Of a DNA stretch of 64,000 nucleotides, positions 19,337 through 28,207 are shown one piece after another. The position numbers and the translations under genes were made by a program. The notes beneath the pieces are model-generated. The model saw only the letters and a list, made by a program, of their open reading frames with translations. It was not told the origin of the DNA and did not search any database. Origin of the DNA: Chitinophagales bacterium (lineage in GTDB: Bacteria > Bacteroidota > Bacteroidia > Chitinophagales > UBA10324); the NCBI GenBank assembly GCA_013816805.1, contig JACDDS010000007.1, positions 1 to 64,000 of the forward strand, given 5' to 3'. Positions within the stretch are counted from its first letter, which is position 1, and every line of letters starts with the position of its first letter.

Positions 19337-19804
19337 ATGAGCTGGTGGGAGGTAATTTTAATATTGTTAGCTGGTTGGATACTTGTTTTTCTGGAAGTAT
19401 TTTTTATTCCCGGTATTACCATTTTTGCAGCCATCGGCGCAATGTCAATGGTTACAGGAGTAGTTCTGGCTTACGGTACTTTCGGAATTGTGTCCGGAAC
19501 AATTACATTGATTTCAACTGCTTTATTTACTGTTCTTTCTATTATGTTCGGATTTAAATCAGGTCTTTTTAATGTGATTACTCTTAAAACTATTCAGCAT
19601 GGAAAAATGAATTTAATAGATACAGAGAAAATTAAGGTGGGCGACATTGGAATTGCCCTTTCTAAAATCGGAACCATAGGGAAAGCATTGTTTAATGATA
19701 CTACCTATGAGGTGGAATCTATGGGTGAATATATCGATGAAAAGACACCTATCGAAGTAATAAAGATTTCAATGAATAAAATCTTCATAAAAATGAAATT
19801 GTAG
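19337..19804 (+). CDS. Short NfeD-family membrane protein
   Basis: 155 residues from ATG 19337 (a TTG directly before it would only add one residue). Two to three membrane segments occupy about residues 5-75, followed by a C-terminal OB-fold-like domain (VGDIGIALSKIGTIGKALF). This is the short NfeD1b-type form without the ClpP-like protease domain. Its stop is followed 3 bases later by the floA ATG. Across bacteria NfeD and flotillin genes are paired, and the OB domain is thought to bind or stabilise the flotillin assembly in the membrane. Confidence 0.88.
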   Translation: MSWWEVILILLAGWILVFLEVFFIPGITIFAAIGAMSMVTGVVLAYGTFGIVSGTITLISTALFTVLSIMFGFKSGLFNVITLKTIQHGKMNLIDTEKIKVGDIGIALSKIGTIGKALFNDTTYEVESMGEYIDEKTPIEVIKISMNKIFIKMKL

Positions 19805-19807
19805 TCC

Positions 19808-20782
19808 ATGGATCAAACTATTTTCCTGGCTGTAGTGGCAGCAGTTGTTATCATCGCTATTTTCCTGTTCTTATATATTGTACCGCTGAACCTATGGATA
19901 ACTGCATGGGTTGCAGGTGCACCTATAGGAATCGGACAGCTGGTTGCTATGCGCATTCGTAAAGTGCCGCCTTCACTGGTAGTAAATGCGCTTATCAACT
20001 CAACCAAAGCTGGCCTTAAGGTTTCATCTAATGAAATTGAAACGCATTATCTCGCTGGCGGAAATGTGAACCAGGTTATACGTGCAATGATCTCTGCTGA
20101 TAAAGCAAATATTCCGCTTAACTGGAAAATGGCTACTGCCATTAACCTGGCCGGCAGAGAGGTTTTTGAAGCCGTACAAATGTCCGTTAATCCTAAAGTT
20201 ATCGACACTCCCCCTGTAACCGCAGTAGCAAAAAATGGCATCCAGCTTATTACTAAAGCCAGAGTTACGGTGAGGACTAACATTAATAAATTGGTAGGTG
20301 GTGCTGGTGAAGAAACAGTGCTTGCCCGGGTAGGAGAGGGCATTGTAAGTTGTATTGGCTCTTCGGCCTCACATAAAGATGTTTTGGAAAATCCTGATTT
20401 AATTTCCAAAGTAGTTTTGGCGAAAGGATTAGACGCCGGAACAGCTTTTGAAATATTGTCAATTGACATTGCAGATATTGATGTGGGCAAAAATATTGGC
20501 GCTCAGCTGCAAATGGATCAGGCAAATGCCGATAAGAATATTGCACAGGCAAAAGCCGAGGAGCGTAGAGCAATGGCCGTTGCTCAAGAGCAGGAAATGA
20601 AGGCACGGGCACAGGAAATGCGTGCCAAAGTAATTGAAGCAGAAGCAATGATACCACAGGCAATGGCTGAATCATTCAGAAGCGGCCATCTTGGAATTAT
20701 GGATTACTATAAAATGCAAAATATACAAGCGGATACAAAAATGAGGGAATCAATCGGGGGGCCTCAGGACAAAAGAGAATGA
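19808..20782 (+). CDS. floA: Flotillin-like protein FloA
   Basis: 324 residues, standard for FloA (formerly YqfA/DUF1432). One membrane segment (about 5-30), then the diagnostic [20 protein letters not shown] and the long SPFH-like region, then a coiled-coil rich in Ala/Glu/Gln (about 230-285, [20 protein letters not shown]). FloA forms oligomeric membrane microdomains that organise signalling and secretion proteins. It directly follows nfeD and probably shares its promoter. Start ATG at 19808 gives the expected N-terminus. Confidence 0.95.
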   Translation: MDQTIFLAVVAAVVIIAIFLFLYIVPLNLWITAWVAGAPIGIGQLVAMRIRKVPPSLVVNALINSTKAGLKVSSNEIETHYLAGGNVNQVIRAMISADKANIPLNWKMATAINLAGREVFEAVQMSVNPKVIDTPPVTAVAKNGIQLITKARVTVRTNINKLVGGAGEETVLARVGEGIVSCIGSSASHKDVLENPDLISKVVLAKGLDAGTAFEILSIDIADIDVGKNIGAQLQMDQANADKNIAQAKAEERRAMAVAQEQEMKARAQEMRAKVIEAEAMIPQAMAESFRSGHLGIMDYYKMQNIQADTKMRESIGGPQDKRE

Positions 20783-20948
20783 CGCCGCTTATTACAAATA
20801 AAGCCACATCATGTTTTTTTTCATGGTAAGTACTGTTATCACCTAATAATATAAAGCTTTCCCGAAAGGATATTCCTGTGTGATATATTTAACGATATAC
20901 ATTTCTTCAGTTAAAAGTGTATTTCATTCTGTATTAACTTTTAACAGT

Positions 20949-20979
20949 AATTATCCATTTTCCCCAGCCGTGGATAATT
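20949..20979. repeat. Inverted repeat, 9-base arms, between convergent floA and secDF
   Basis: AATTATCCA at 20949-20957 pairs perfectly with TGGATAATT at 20971-20979 across a 13-base loop. The right arm read on the minus strand (TTATCCACG) is one mismatch from a DnaA box, but the position after two convergent genes makes a transcription-stop hairpin more likely. Confidence 0.5.
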
Positions 20980-20992
20980 TATTAAAATTTAG

Positions 20993-21016
20993 AAGGCTGC
21001 CCATTGAGACAGCCTT
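20993..21016. terminator. Bidirectional terminator between floA and secDF
   Basis: AAGGCTG (20993-20999) and CAGCCTT (21010-21016) form a perfect 7-bp stem around a 10-base loop, followed by TT and an A/T run. It lies 29 bases past the secDF stop and serves the convergent pair. Confidence 0.7.
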
Positions 21017-21045
21017 TTAAATATATAGATTTTTTTAAAATAATA

Positions 21046-24000
21046 TTACTTCACAGGAACGGGCCGCTTTGACTGAGGTGTTTCTGCCTTTAATACTTTC
21101 TTCCTGGTAAGATCTACCACAATTGGCGTAGCTACAAAAATGGAAGAGTAGGTCCCAAATGAAATACCAAGCAAGAGTGCAAAAGAGAATCCCCGTATAA
21201 CGTCACCTCCAAAAATAAACAGGATGAGCAGTACCAGCAACACGGTAGAGGAGGTGATAACTGTTCGGTTCAGCGTCATATTGATGGCGTCATTTATTGT
21301 CTTCTTAGTATCCATCAGCGGATGCTCACGTAAAAATTCGCGGATACGGTCAAAAACAATTACGGTATCTGCTACTGAGTAACCCATTACAGTAAGGCAT
21401 GCCGCAACAAATGACTCATCGACTTCTAAAGAAAAAGGCACAATGCCATGTAACAACGAATAGGCACCCATCACCATTAATACGTCATGCGCAAGGGAGA
21501 TAATTGCACCAAGCGCGAACTGCCATTTACGGAACCGGAGCAGGATGTAGAGAAATATCCCAATTAAAGAAAACAAGATTGCCTTATACGCGCTGTGAAG
21601 TATATCCGCAGAAATGCTCGGACCCACTACCTGTGAGCTCAATTGATTCTTCTTTAAAAAAGTATCATAATCTTCATTCCCTACAAATTTTTGTAACCCC
21701 GAAAATAGTTTCGCATTTACAATGCTATCAGCTCTCGAAGTGGTTTCGTTTACATTATATCCGGTAGTTATTTTTACCTTATTGTTAGCTCCATACGTTT
21801 TTACTTCAGGCGCTACTCCTCCAAATGCATTGGTAAGTTCCGCTTTAACACTTTCTGTTGTTACATCCTGATCGAATTGTACGATATAGGATCTGCCTCC
21901 ACTGAAGTCAACACCATAATCGAACCCTTTAGTAAAAATGGAGATTAAACCGATTACAGCAAGTGTACCGGAAATGATGTACGCATATTTTCTTTTATTT
22001 ACGAACTGAATATTAAGGTTGGTAAGGTTAAACCTGCTTACGGGAGTGGAGAACTTTATATTCATACCACGTTTTAGCATCCAGTCAAAAATCAGATGCG
22101 CCAGGAACACAGCTGTGAACAGGGTCATAATTACACCGATATTCAAAGTAGTGGCATAGCCTAATACAGGGCCTAAGCCAAAGTAAGCAAGTATTAAACC
22201 GGTGATGAGAGTAGTTAAATGCGTATCGAAAACAGCGGAGTAAGATTTGGTGTGACCGTCAGATACCGCTTTAGCGAGGTTTTTCCCTTTAGCTAATTCT
22301 TCCTTTATACGCTCGTGAATCAGAACATTCGCATCCACTGCCATACCCATAGTAAGAACAATACCTGCAATACCGGGCAGCGTAAGCGTGGCGCCTAAGG
22401 ATGCAAGTACCCCTACAATAAAAAAGAGGTTGAAGAAAAGAGCTATATCAGAAATAATCCCGGAGGAGCCATAATAAAGCACCATAAATACAAGGATTGC
22501 AATAAAGGCAATAACAATAGAGCGAATACCAGCCTGAATAGATTCTTGTCCCAGTGATGGACCTACCACATCTTCTGCAATAATGCTGGCAGGAGCCGGC
22601 AGCTTTCCTGTCTGTAAGATATTAGCTAAGTCCTTTGCTTCATCTACACTAAATCCTCCCGTAATCGAAGACCTTCCGTTAGGAATCTCACCATTAACTT
22701 TCGGAGCAGAATAGACGTAATCATCAAGTACTATTGCAATGTATTTATTGATGTTTTTACTGGTCATTATCTTCCAGGTTTTTGCGCCCTGGTTATTCAT
22801 AGACATGGAAACTTCCTGGTTGCCATTAAGATCCACATCCTGCCTTGCACTGGTTACCTGATCTCCTTCGAGGGGAGCCTTATCAGTCCCAACAGGTTTC
22901 TTAATTGCATACAGTTCATAGACATTATTCTTAGCATCATAGGGCTTGGCACTCCACAAAAATTTAACGTCGCGGGGAAAATTTGCGCGAATAAAATCCA
23001 TCTGCAGATATTCATTAACCCTGGCAGTATCCCTGCCGAGGCATTTTCCGACCATGGGACTTGGAGCCCATTTAACCTGGTTATCTGCAGGATCCTGATA
23101 TAAGTTCGGAGATAAAATTGTAAAAAGAGGATTATCCTTTGCACCTCGTTGTGCATCGGCCGCAGCCGTGGCGCTGGTATCTTTATTTGTTAATGAACCG
23201 GTATCCTTAATAGCGGATGCATTTAATTCAGAAGATTTATCACTATCGGAAACTGACTGTAAAGGGTTATTGGATGCATTCAATCCACCGTTCACCAGCG
23301 GGTTGTCAGATGAATCTTTTTTTGCCGTAGTATCTGAAAGAGAGAGATGGTTTTTAAGAGCAGTATTCGCTGCCTCCAGATATGGATGAAAATCCTGGTT
23401 ATCATAAGTCTCCCAGAATTCAAGAATAGCACTTGCCTGCAGTAATTTTCGCACCCTTTTCGGATTATCAACCCCCGGTAATTCTACGATAATGCGGCCT
23501 GTAGTGGGTTGTGCAGTAATGTTTGGCTGTGTTACGCCAAACTTATCGATGCGCGAACGGAGAATATTAAACGTACGGTCAAATGATCCTGATTCTTCGG
23601 TCTTAATAAATTTCAAGACCTCCTCATTGGTTGAATTAAATTTAATTTTATCTTGGTTCGACCTGGTAGAAAAAACTGAAGCCAGCTTTCCGTTTGGAGC
23701 TACTTCATTCCAGGCCTGGCCAAATAAAGTCACAAAGTCTGCTTCCGGCTGTGCACGCAGTTTAACTTTTGTCAGTTCAAGTGCTTTTATAAAAGTTGGA
23801 TCAGTGCTGTTATCTGCAAGCCCTTTAATAAGATCTGCAATAGAAACCTGCAGCACGACATTCATTCCACCTTGCAAGTCGAGGCCAAGATTTAATTGCT
23901 GATCTTTACAGTCCTGATAGGTATATTTTGCAATACCAATATTATAAATGGTTTGGTTTGAAATGGAGTCAAGGTAAACCTGACGCTTCTTTCTGATCTG

Positions 24001-24198
24001 CAGTAATAAAGAATCTTTCACTACTGCATTATTAGCAGGCAGAGCAGACCCAATAGATTTACCATTTAGTACACTGTTTTCTGCAAAATTCTGAGCTTTC
24101 TTTTCAGCATTGCTTGTTACAAAGTTGAAGGATAACTGGTATAGACAAATCAGGATCAACGCTATTGAAAAAAACGTGATCAATCCTTTTCCTCGCAT
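21046..24198 (-). CDS. secDF: SecD-SecF fusion, protein translocase accessory subunit
   Basis: 1050 residues. Fused SecD and SecF, common in Bacteroidota; it uses the proton gradient to pull exported proteins through SecYEG. SecD half: first membrane helix (about 7-26), LGLDLQGGMNVVLQV motif, large periplasmic domain (about 120-560) with a low-complexity Ser/Asp/Asn insert (about 290-350), then a helix bundle including GMAVDANVLIHERIKEEL. SecF half from about residue 735 with FDYGVDFSGGRSYIVQF and SVADTVIVFDRIREFL. About twelve helices in total. The low-complexity insert is longer than in the separate SecD I know. Promoter box at 24231-24238. Confidence 0.96.
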   Translation of the reverse strand: MRGKGLITFFSIALILICLYQLSFNFVTSNAEKKAQNFAENSVLNGKSIGSALPANNAVVKDSLLLQIRKKRQVYLDSISNQTIYNIGIAKYTYQDCKDQQLNLGLDLQGGMNVVLQVSIADLIKGLADNSTDPTFIKALELTKVKLRAQPEADFVTLFGQAWNEVAPNGKLASVFSTRSNQDKIKFNSTNEEVLKFIKTEESGSFDRTFNILRSRIDKFGVTQPNITAQPTTGRIIVELPGVDNPKRVRKLLQASAILEFWETYDNQDFHPYLEAANTALKNHLSLSDTTAKKDSSDNPLVNGGLNASNNPLQSVSDSDKSSELNASAIKDTGSLTNKDTSATAAADAQRGAKDNPLFTILSPNLYQDPADNQVKWAPSPMVGKCLGRDTARVNEYLQMDFIRANFPRDVKFLWSAKPYDAKNNVYELYAIKKPVGTDKAPLEGDQVTSARQDVDLNGNQEVSMSMNNQGAKTWKIMTSKNINKYIAIVLDDYVYSAPKVNGEIPNGRSSITGGFSVDEAKDLANILQTGKLPAPASIIAEDVVGPSLGQESIQAGIRSIVIAFIAILVFMVLYYGSSGIISDIALFFNLFFIVGVLASLGATLTLPGIAGIVLTMGMAVDANVLIHERIKEELAKGKNLAKAVSDGHTKSYSAVFDTHLTTLITGLILAYFGLGPVLGYATTLNIGVIMTLFTAVFLAHLIFDWMLKRGMNIKFSTPVSRFNLTNLNIQFVNKRKYAYIISGTLAVIGLISIFTKGFDYGVDFSGGRSYIVQFDQDVTTESVKAELTNAFGGVAPEVKTYGANNKVKITTGYNVNETTSRADSIVNAKLFSGLQKFVGNEDYDTFLKKNQLSSQVVGPSISADILHSAYKAILFSLIGIFLYILLRFRKWQFALGAIISLAHDVLMVMGAYSLLHGIVPFSLEVDESFVAACLTVMGYSVADTVIVFDRIREFLREHPLMDTKKTINDAINMTLNRTVITSSTVLLVLLILFIFGGDVIRGFSFALLLGISFGTYSSIFVATPIVVDLTRKKVLKAETPQSKRPVPVK

Positions 24199-24230
24199 AA
24201 TTATGAGTGGTTTAAAATTTTTGAAGAGGG

Positions 24231-24238
24231 CAAATATA
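24231..24238 (-). promoter_or_regulatory. Candidate promoter -7 box for secDF
   Basis: Minus-strand TATATTTG is an exact TAnnTTTG match, 32 bases before the secDF ATG. A -33 box is weak (TTCC at the 19-base spacing). Confidence 0.55.
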
Positions 24239-24386
24239 GAATTAATCTACGAGTTGGGGAAAGGAATTGACCATGAATATCAAAGATCCTATAGAGTTAA
24301 TACCGGAATAAAAAAACGGAAAAGATCAATAAGATACAAGAACAATCATATTTGATATAAATAGCCTTATCTCATAAATAGTAATA

Positions 24387-24791
24387 ATGGCCGGCTACTC
24401 AAAAACACCTCTGGTAAAAAAGTTAGGGATTAAAGAAGATTATAAAATTGCTCTAATAAATCATCCTGAAAACTATTTTTACCTGTTAGGTAGTTTGCCC
24501 GAAGGAATAAAGGTGGCCGGCAATACAGAATACAATTTGAACCTGATTCATTATTTTACAAATAACCTGAAAGAATTAGAAGTATGCTGCCTTCTCTTTT
24601 ACCACGGATTATGCCCTGATGGAATAATCTGGATTTCCTGATACAGGAAATCATCAGGAATCATTTCGGATGTTACTGAAAACTACATTCGGGAATTGGA
24701 GCTGTCAATGGGATTAGTTGACGTGAAAGTATGTGCTGTAGATGAAAAATGGTCAGGATTGAAGCTGGTTAAAAGGAAAGGCCTGAGATGA
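24387..24791 (+). pseudogene. DUF3052-like gene interrupted by an in-frame TGA
   Basis: One reading frame from ATG 24387 to TGA 24789-24791 would give 134 residues, but a TGA at 24639-24641 stops it after residue 84. The first part (MAGYSKTPLVKKLGIK ... LPEGIKVAG ... PDGIIWIS) and the part after the stop (KSSGIISDVTENYIREL, GLVDVKVCAVDEKWSGLKL) are both continuous with the DUF3052 pattern, in which the motif around the stop is normally W-[IV]-[SA]-W-P-K-K. Thus a tryptophan (TGG) has become TGA, and the next residues P-K read Y-R. No frameshift is present. The 84-residue N-terminal fragment could still be made, but lacks the conserved C-terminal block. A sequencing error is possible. Confidence 0.8.
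24632..24652. repeat. Perfect 9-bp hairpin at the nonsense site
   Basis: GATTTCCTG (24632-24640) pairs exactly with CAGGAAATC (24644-24652) around an ATA loop. The TGA stop of the broken DUF3052-like gene spans the last stem bases and first loop base. A second, overlapping pairing exists: TTCCTGAT (24635-24642) with ATCAGGAA (24653-24660). Confidence 0.75.
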
Positions 24792-24886
24792 TAATTTTAT
24801 TGAAATTTACAATTCAGGTGGTTTCCATAACTATTCATAAGATTCTCGTGCTCTGGATTCTTATGGATAGAATTGAAATTAAATTG

Positions 24887-27007
24887 TTATTCCTGTTTCA
24901 TATTCAATACAACCTGGGTAGCTTCATTTAAATAAACATCTTTCTTTAGGTTCTTTATAAATTGTGTATTGCTGGCTGCTGTAACTGAATCTGCATTTAC
25001 CCTTGAAAGGTCCACGTCCAGATTCATAACTTTCAGCAGTTCACTATCGGCGTTGATCGCGTCGTATTTTTTTTGTTTCAGGTCAAGTTCCGCTTGTTGC
25101 TGGGTGAATTTTTTATAATTCAGTGAATAACTGGTATGCTCGCTTTGTTCCTTGAAATCATCTGCTTCTTCTTTAATTAATTGAAACGAAGGATTAGCAG
25201 CAAGACGTTTCTCACTTTGAGATTTCAGAATCTCAAGACTATATGTGGCATTCCATGGCTCATACCTGGCAGGTGTAACCTCGTCCCACTTTATAGCATA
25301 TTTATCTTCCTTTTCACCATTGGGAATTTCAGCATACGGATCAGGAAGAATAATATCAGGAACCACTCCTTTCAGCTGTGTAGCCCCTCCATTAATACGG
25401 TAAAATTTCTGAATGGTAATTTTTAAAGTGCCGAGTTCGGGCAAACTGTTCTGCTGGCGTGAAACAAGATTATCAAGGTCGAAAAGATTTTGCACCGTTC
25501 CTTTTCCGTATGTGTTGTCACTTCCTATTATTACTGCGCGATGGTAATCCTGAAGAGCCGCTGCGACAATTTCAGACGCAGAAGCGCTATTCTCATTTAC
25601 CATAACCGTTAAAGGCCCGCTATAGACTACAGCGGGATCAGTATCGGACATCACATTCGGTTTTCCTTCACGCTGGCGTACCTGAACAATAGGGCCACTG
25701 CTGATAAAGAGGCCTCCAATCTTTACCGCTTCAACCAGGGCACCCCCTCCATTGTCACGCAGGTCAAGAATAATTCCTGATACATCTGCAGCTATTAATT
25801 TTTGCAATTCTTTTTTAACATCATCCGAACTGCTTCTGCCGCCTTTTCTATCAACAGGTGCATAAAACTCAGGTAGCTTGATGTAACCAATTTTTTGGGA
25901 TGCAGAATTTATAATTACGGATTGAGCATAGGTAGCAGCAATCACTACAATATCTCTGATAATGGGAATTGTAAGCTGGTTTCCGTCTGGTTTTTTAACC
26001 GTGAGCCGTACTTCTGTTCCTTTTTTACCGCGTATGAGCTGAATGGCTTTATCCAAACGCATTCCCTCCACACTAACAGGCTCCGCATTGCCCTGGCCAA
26101 CTTTTAGTATTACATCATTGGCTTTTAACTGACCCTGACGCCAGGACGCGCTTCCGGGAACGATGCTTGTTATCTTAATTTCACCATCCCGCTGCTGAAG
26201 CTGAGCTCCAATACCTTCTAACTGACCTGAAATCTGGATATCAAAATTTTGTTTTTGAATCGGGGGAAAATACTCTGTATGCGGATCTTCAATATTTGCT
26301 ATACAGTTAAGATATACCGCCATAAAGTCGTTATCTTCTAATTCATGCACCCTGCTGAAAAATTCTTCATTGTTTTTTTTGACCATAGCCCTCGATGCTT
26401 CTTCCAGCAGATCGAATGATTTTGCTTTTACAGTATCAGATTTTTCCATCGCCTTTTGCTGCGATACCAATTTATCGTTCAATTGCTGAAGCACTTGCAG
26501 CTTCATATATTTTCTCCATTCATCTTTTAATTTATTAGAATCGGGGGCAAAAGAAAGCTTATCACTATTCGTCTCAATGCTTTCATCATCACTGAAGGTA
26601 AAAGGTGATTCAATGGACAGCTTGCTGTAACGATATGCCATATCAATACGATTTCTATAGAGATTCATTACAGCGTCAAAAAATTCATACGAACTGTCAT
26701 TTAGTTCATCATCAATAGAAGTCTTGTATTTACTTAACTGATCAATATCTTTTTGGGTGAAGATTTTTTTATTGTAATCAATCCTCTTAATAAACTCATA
26801 AAAGATTTTCCCGGAAAATGCATCATTAACCGGTTGGGGGGCATAATGAACCGCATTAAATCCATTCATGATAAGGCTGATCAGCTGGCGGTTATCCGCT
26901 GCCGGTTTTTCCATTCCGGCATATGAAAAATACAAAATACAAAGTGAGAAAGCGATGACAGAAAATACAACTGCTGTCCGCTTAAAGTTTACTGAAAGTT
27001 TTGACAT
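24887..27007 (-). CDS. Carboxy-terminal processing protease (Prc/CtpA type, S41A)
   Basis: 706 residues. N-terminal membrane/signal segment (about 12-30), a long helical N-terminal domain (about 40-240), a PDZ domain (about 255-345, with LEGIGAQLQ and SASWRQGQLKANDVI), the S41 catalytic core with NENSASASE (nucleophile S476) and YGKGTVQ (general base K502), and a C-terminal Prc-type helical tail (DUF3340-like). It degrades or trims periplasmic proteins from their C-termini; E. coli Prc acts on FtsI and Spr/MepS. The Ser-Lys spacing is one longer than in E. coli Prc. Promoter box at 27026-27033. Confidence 0.93.
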   Translation of the reverse strand: MSKLSVNFKRTAVVFSVIAFSLCILYFSYAGMEKPAADNRQLISLIMNGFNAVHYAPQPVNDAFSGKIFYEFIKRIDYNKKIFTQKDIDQLSKYKTSIDDELNDSSYEFFDAVMNLYRNRIDMAYRYSKLSIESPFTFSDDESIETNSDKLSFAPDSNKLKDEWRKYMKLQVLQQLNDKLVSQQKAMEKSDTVKAKSFDLLEEASRAMVKKNNEEFFSRVHELEDNDFMAVYLNCIANIEDPHTEYFPPIQKQNFDIQISGQLEGIGAQLQQRDGEIKITSIVPGSASWRQGQLKANDVILKVGQGNAEPVSVEGMRLDKAIQLIRGKKGTEVRLTVKKPDGNQLTIPIIRDIVVIAATYAQSVIINSASQKIGYIKLPEFYAPVDRKGGRSSSDDVKKELQKLIAADVSGIILDLRDNGGGALVEAVKIGGLFISSGPIVQVRQREGKPNVMSDTDPAVVYSGPLTVMVNENSASASEIVAAALQDYHRAVIIGSDNTYGKGTVQNLFDLDNLVSRQQNSLPELGTLKITIQKFYRINGGATQLKGVVPDIILPDPYAEIPNGEKEDKYAIKWDEVTPARYEPWNATYSLEILKSQSEKRLAANPSFQLIKEEADDFKEQSEHTSYSLNYKKFTQQQAELDLKQKKYDAINADSELLKVMNLDVDLSRVNADSVTAASNTQFIKNLKKDVYLNEATQVVLNMKQE

Positions 27008-27025
27008 TGAATATAGTTAACAGAG

Positions 27026-27033
27026 CAAAAATA
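27026..27033 (-). promoter_or_regulatory. Candidate promoter -7 box for the Prc-type protease
   Basis: Minus-strand TATTTTTG matches TAnnTTTG exactly, 18 bases before the start codon. No convincing -33 element. Confidence 0.5.
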
Positions 27034-27096
27034 CATCATGCTGAATAACTCAGAATTGGCAAAAACAGTTCGGTTTTTACAGGGTTTGTCAGAAGC

Positions 27097-28029
27097 TTAT
27101 TGAATATTGAGAAGCATATCCTGAGTCATTTCATTCAGATCAAATTGTGGTTTCCAGTTCCAGTCTTTTCTGGCTTCAGTGTCATCTATGCTTTCAGGCC
27201 AGCCGGCTGCAATATTTTGCCGGAAGTCAGGGGCATATTCAATGTTGAAATCGGGCATGTAATTAAGAATAGACAATGCCTGTTCTTTTGGAGTGAATGA
27301 AATAGATGCAATATTATAGGACGAGCGTAACCTGATTTTTTCGATTGGTGATTCCATAATTTCAATGGTGCCACGAATAGCATCTGGCATGTACATCATT
27401 GGCAGGCGCGTATCTTCTGACAGGAAACAAGTAAAAGTTTTATTTTTTTTTGCTTCAAAATATATATCAATGGCATAATCCGTGGTCCCTCCGCCTCCGG
27501 CAGTTTTATAGCTGATAAGCCCCGGATAGCGAACGCTGCGTACATCCAGTTTTTTCTTCTGAAAATAATAATCACACCATCTTTCCCCTGCCTGCTTGCT
27601 GATACCATAAATAGTATTGGGTTCCATTACGCACCATTGGGGCGTGTTAATTTTTGGAGACGTAGGGCCGAATACAGCTATTGTGCTGGGCCAGAATAAT
27701 TTCTTTATGGCGTTATCAATACAGGCATCCAGGACCTGCCTTAAGCCTTTCATATTTACACGCCAGGCAAATTCAGGATTTTTTTCTCCCGTGGCTGAAA
27801 GTATAGCCGCAAGATGATAGATCTGACTCACTTTATTTTTTTTAATCAATTCATATAAAGCTGATTTACTCAACACATCCAGCCGTTCAAACGGGCCTGA
27901 CTCTTTTAACTCTACGGATGGCTCTTTAAGGTCTGCAGCAATTACATTAGAATAAATTTTTCTCAGGGCAAGTGTTAATTCTGATCCTATTTGACCACAT
28001 GCACCTATCACCAATATTGTATCATTCAT
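27097..28029 (-). CDS. SDR-type L-threonine 3-dehydrogenase
   Basis: 310 residues. Extended short-chain dehydrogenase: NAD-binding VIGACGQIGSEL (6-17), catalytic Ser in WPSTIAVFG, and YGISK (Tyr/Lys pair). The conserved stretches VSQIYHLAAILSATGEKNP and RYPGLISYKTAGGGGTTDYA are characteristic of the SDR-type threonine dehydrogenase group, which oxidises L-threonine to 2-amino-3-oxobutyrate using NAD. A UDP-sugar epimerase is less likely because of these specific motifs. The partner 2-amino-3-ketobutyrate CoA ligase is not in the window. Confidence 0.88.
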   Translation of the reverse strand: MNDTILVIGACGQIGSELTLALRKIYSNVIAADLKEPSVELKESGPFERLDVLSKSALYELIKKNKVSQIYHLAAILSATGEKNPEFAWRVNMKGLRQVLDACIDNAIKKLFWPSTIAVFGPTSPKINTPQWCVMEPNTIYGISKQAGERWCDYYFQKKKLDVRSVRYPGLISYKTAGGGGTTDYAIDIYFEAKKNKTFTCFLSEDTRLPMMYMPDAIRGTIEIMESPIEKIRLRSSYNIASISFTPKEQALSILNYMPDFNIEYAPDFRQNIAAGWPESIDDTEARKDWNWKPQFDLNEMTQDMLLNIQ

Positions 28030-28047
28030 ACTTTAAAGTAAAGGTGA

Positions 28048-28076
28048 CAAATGTAACTAAGTCGTACAAAACCAAA
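28048..28076 (-). promoter_or_regulatory. Candidate promoter for the threonine dehydrogenase gene
   Basis: Minus-strand TACATTTG (28048-28055) fits TAnnTTTG exactly, with a TTTG -33 box (28073-28076) 17 bases away. It is in the divergent region shared with the YfhO-like gene. Confidence 0.6.
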
Positions 28077-28207
28077 AGCCAGCTAATCGTCTATTTAATC
28101 TTGTCAGATGGAATACCATAACACAGTATGAAAGCCATTGATTGTTTCGATAAAAATCTTGGCCTCATCAATTTTTTTATTTTTACCGCCTCTTACTATA
28201 ACCATTC

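Noticed and set aside
20047-20675. Two long minus-strand frames opposite floA
   Set aside because: They arise from the GC-richer, Ala-rich floA coding strand; floA is unambiguous.
20949-20979. Replication origin
   Set aside because: Only a pair of degenerate DnaA-box-like arms between convergent genes; no cluster of boxes or AT-rich unwinding element, so a terminator fits better.
23492-23902. 136-codon plus-strand frame opposite secDF
   Set aside because: Antisense to the conserved SecD periplasmic domain; no homology recognised.
24639-24641. TGA as selenocysteine or tryptophan by recoding
   Set aside because: Other genes here (for example rpiA) use TGA as a normal stop, no selenocysteine system is visible, and the family has Trp not Cys at this place.
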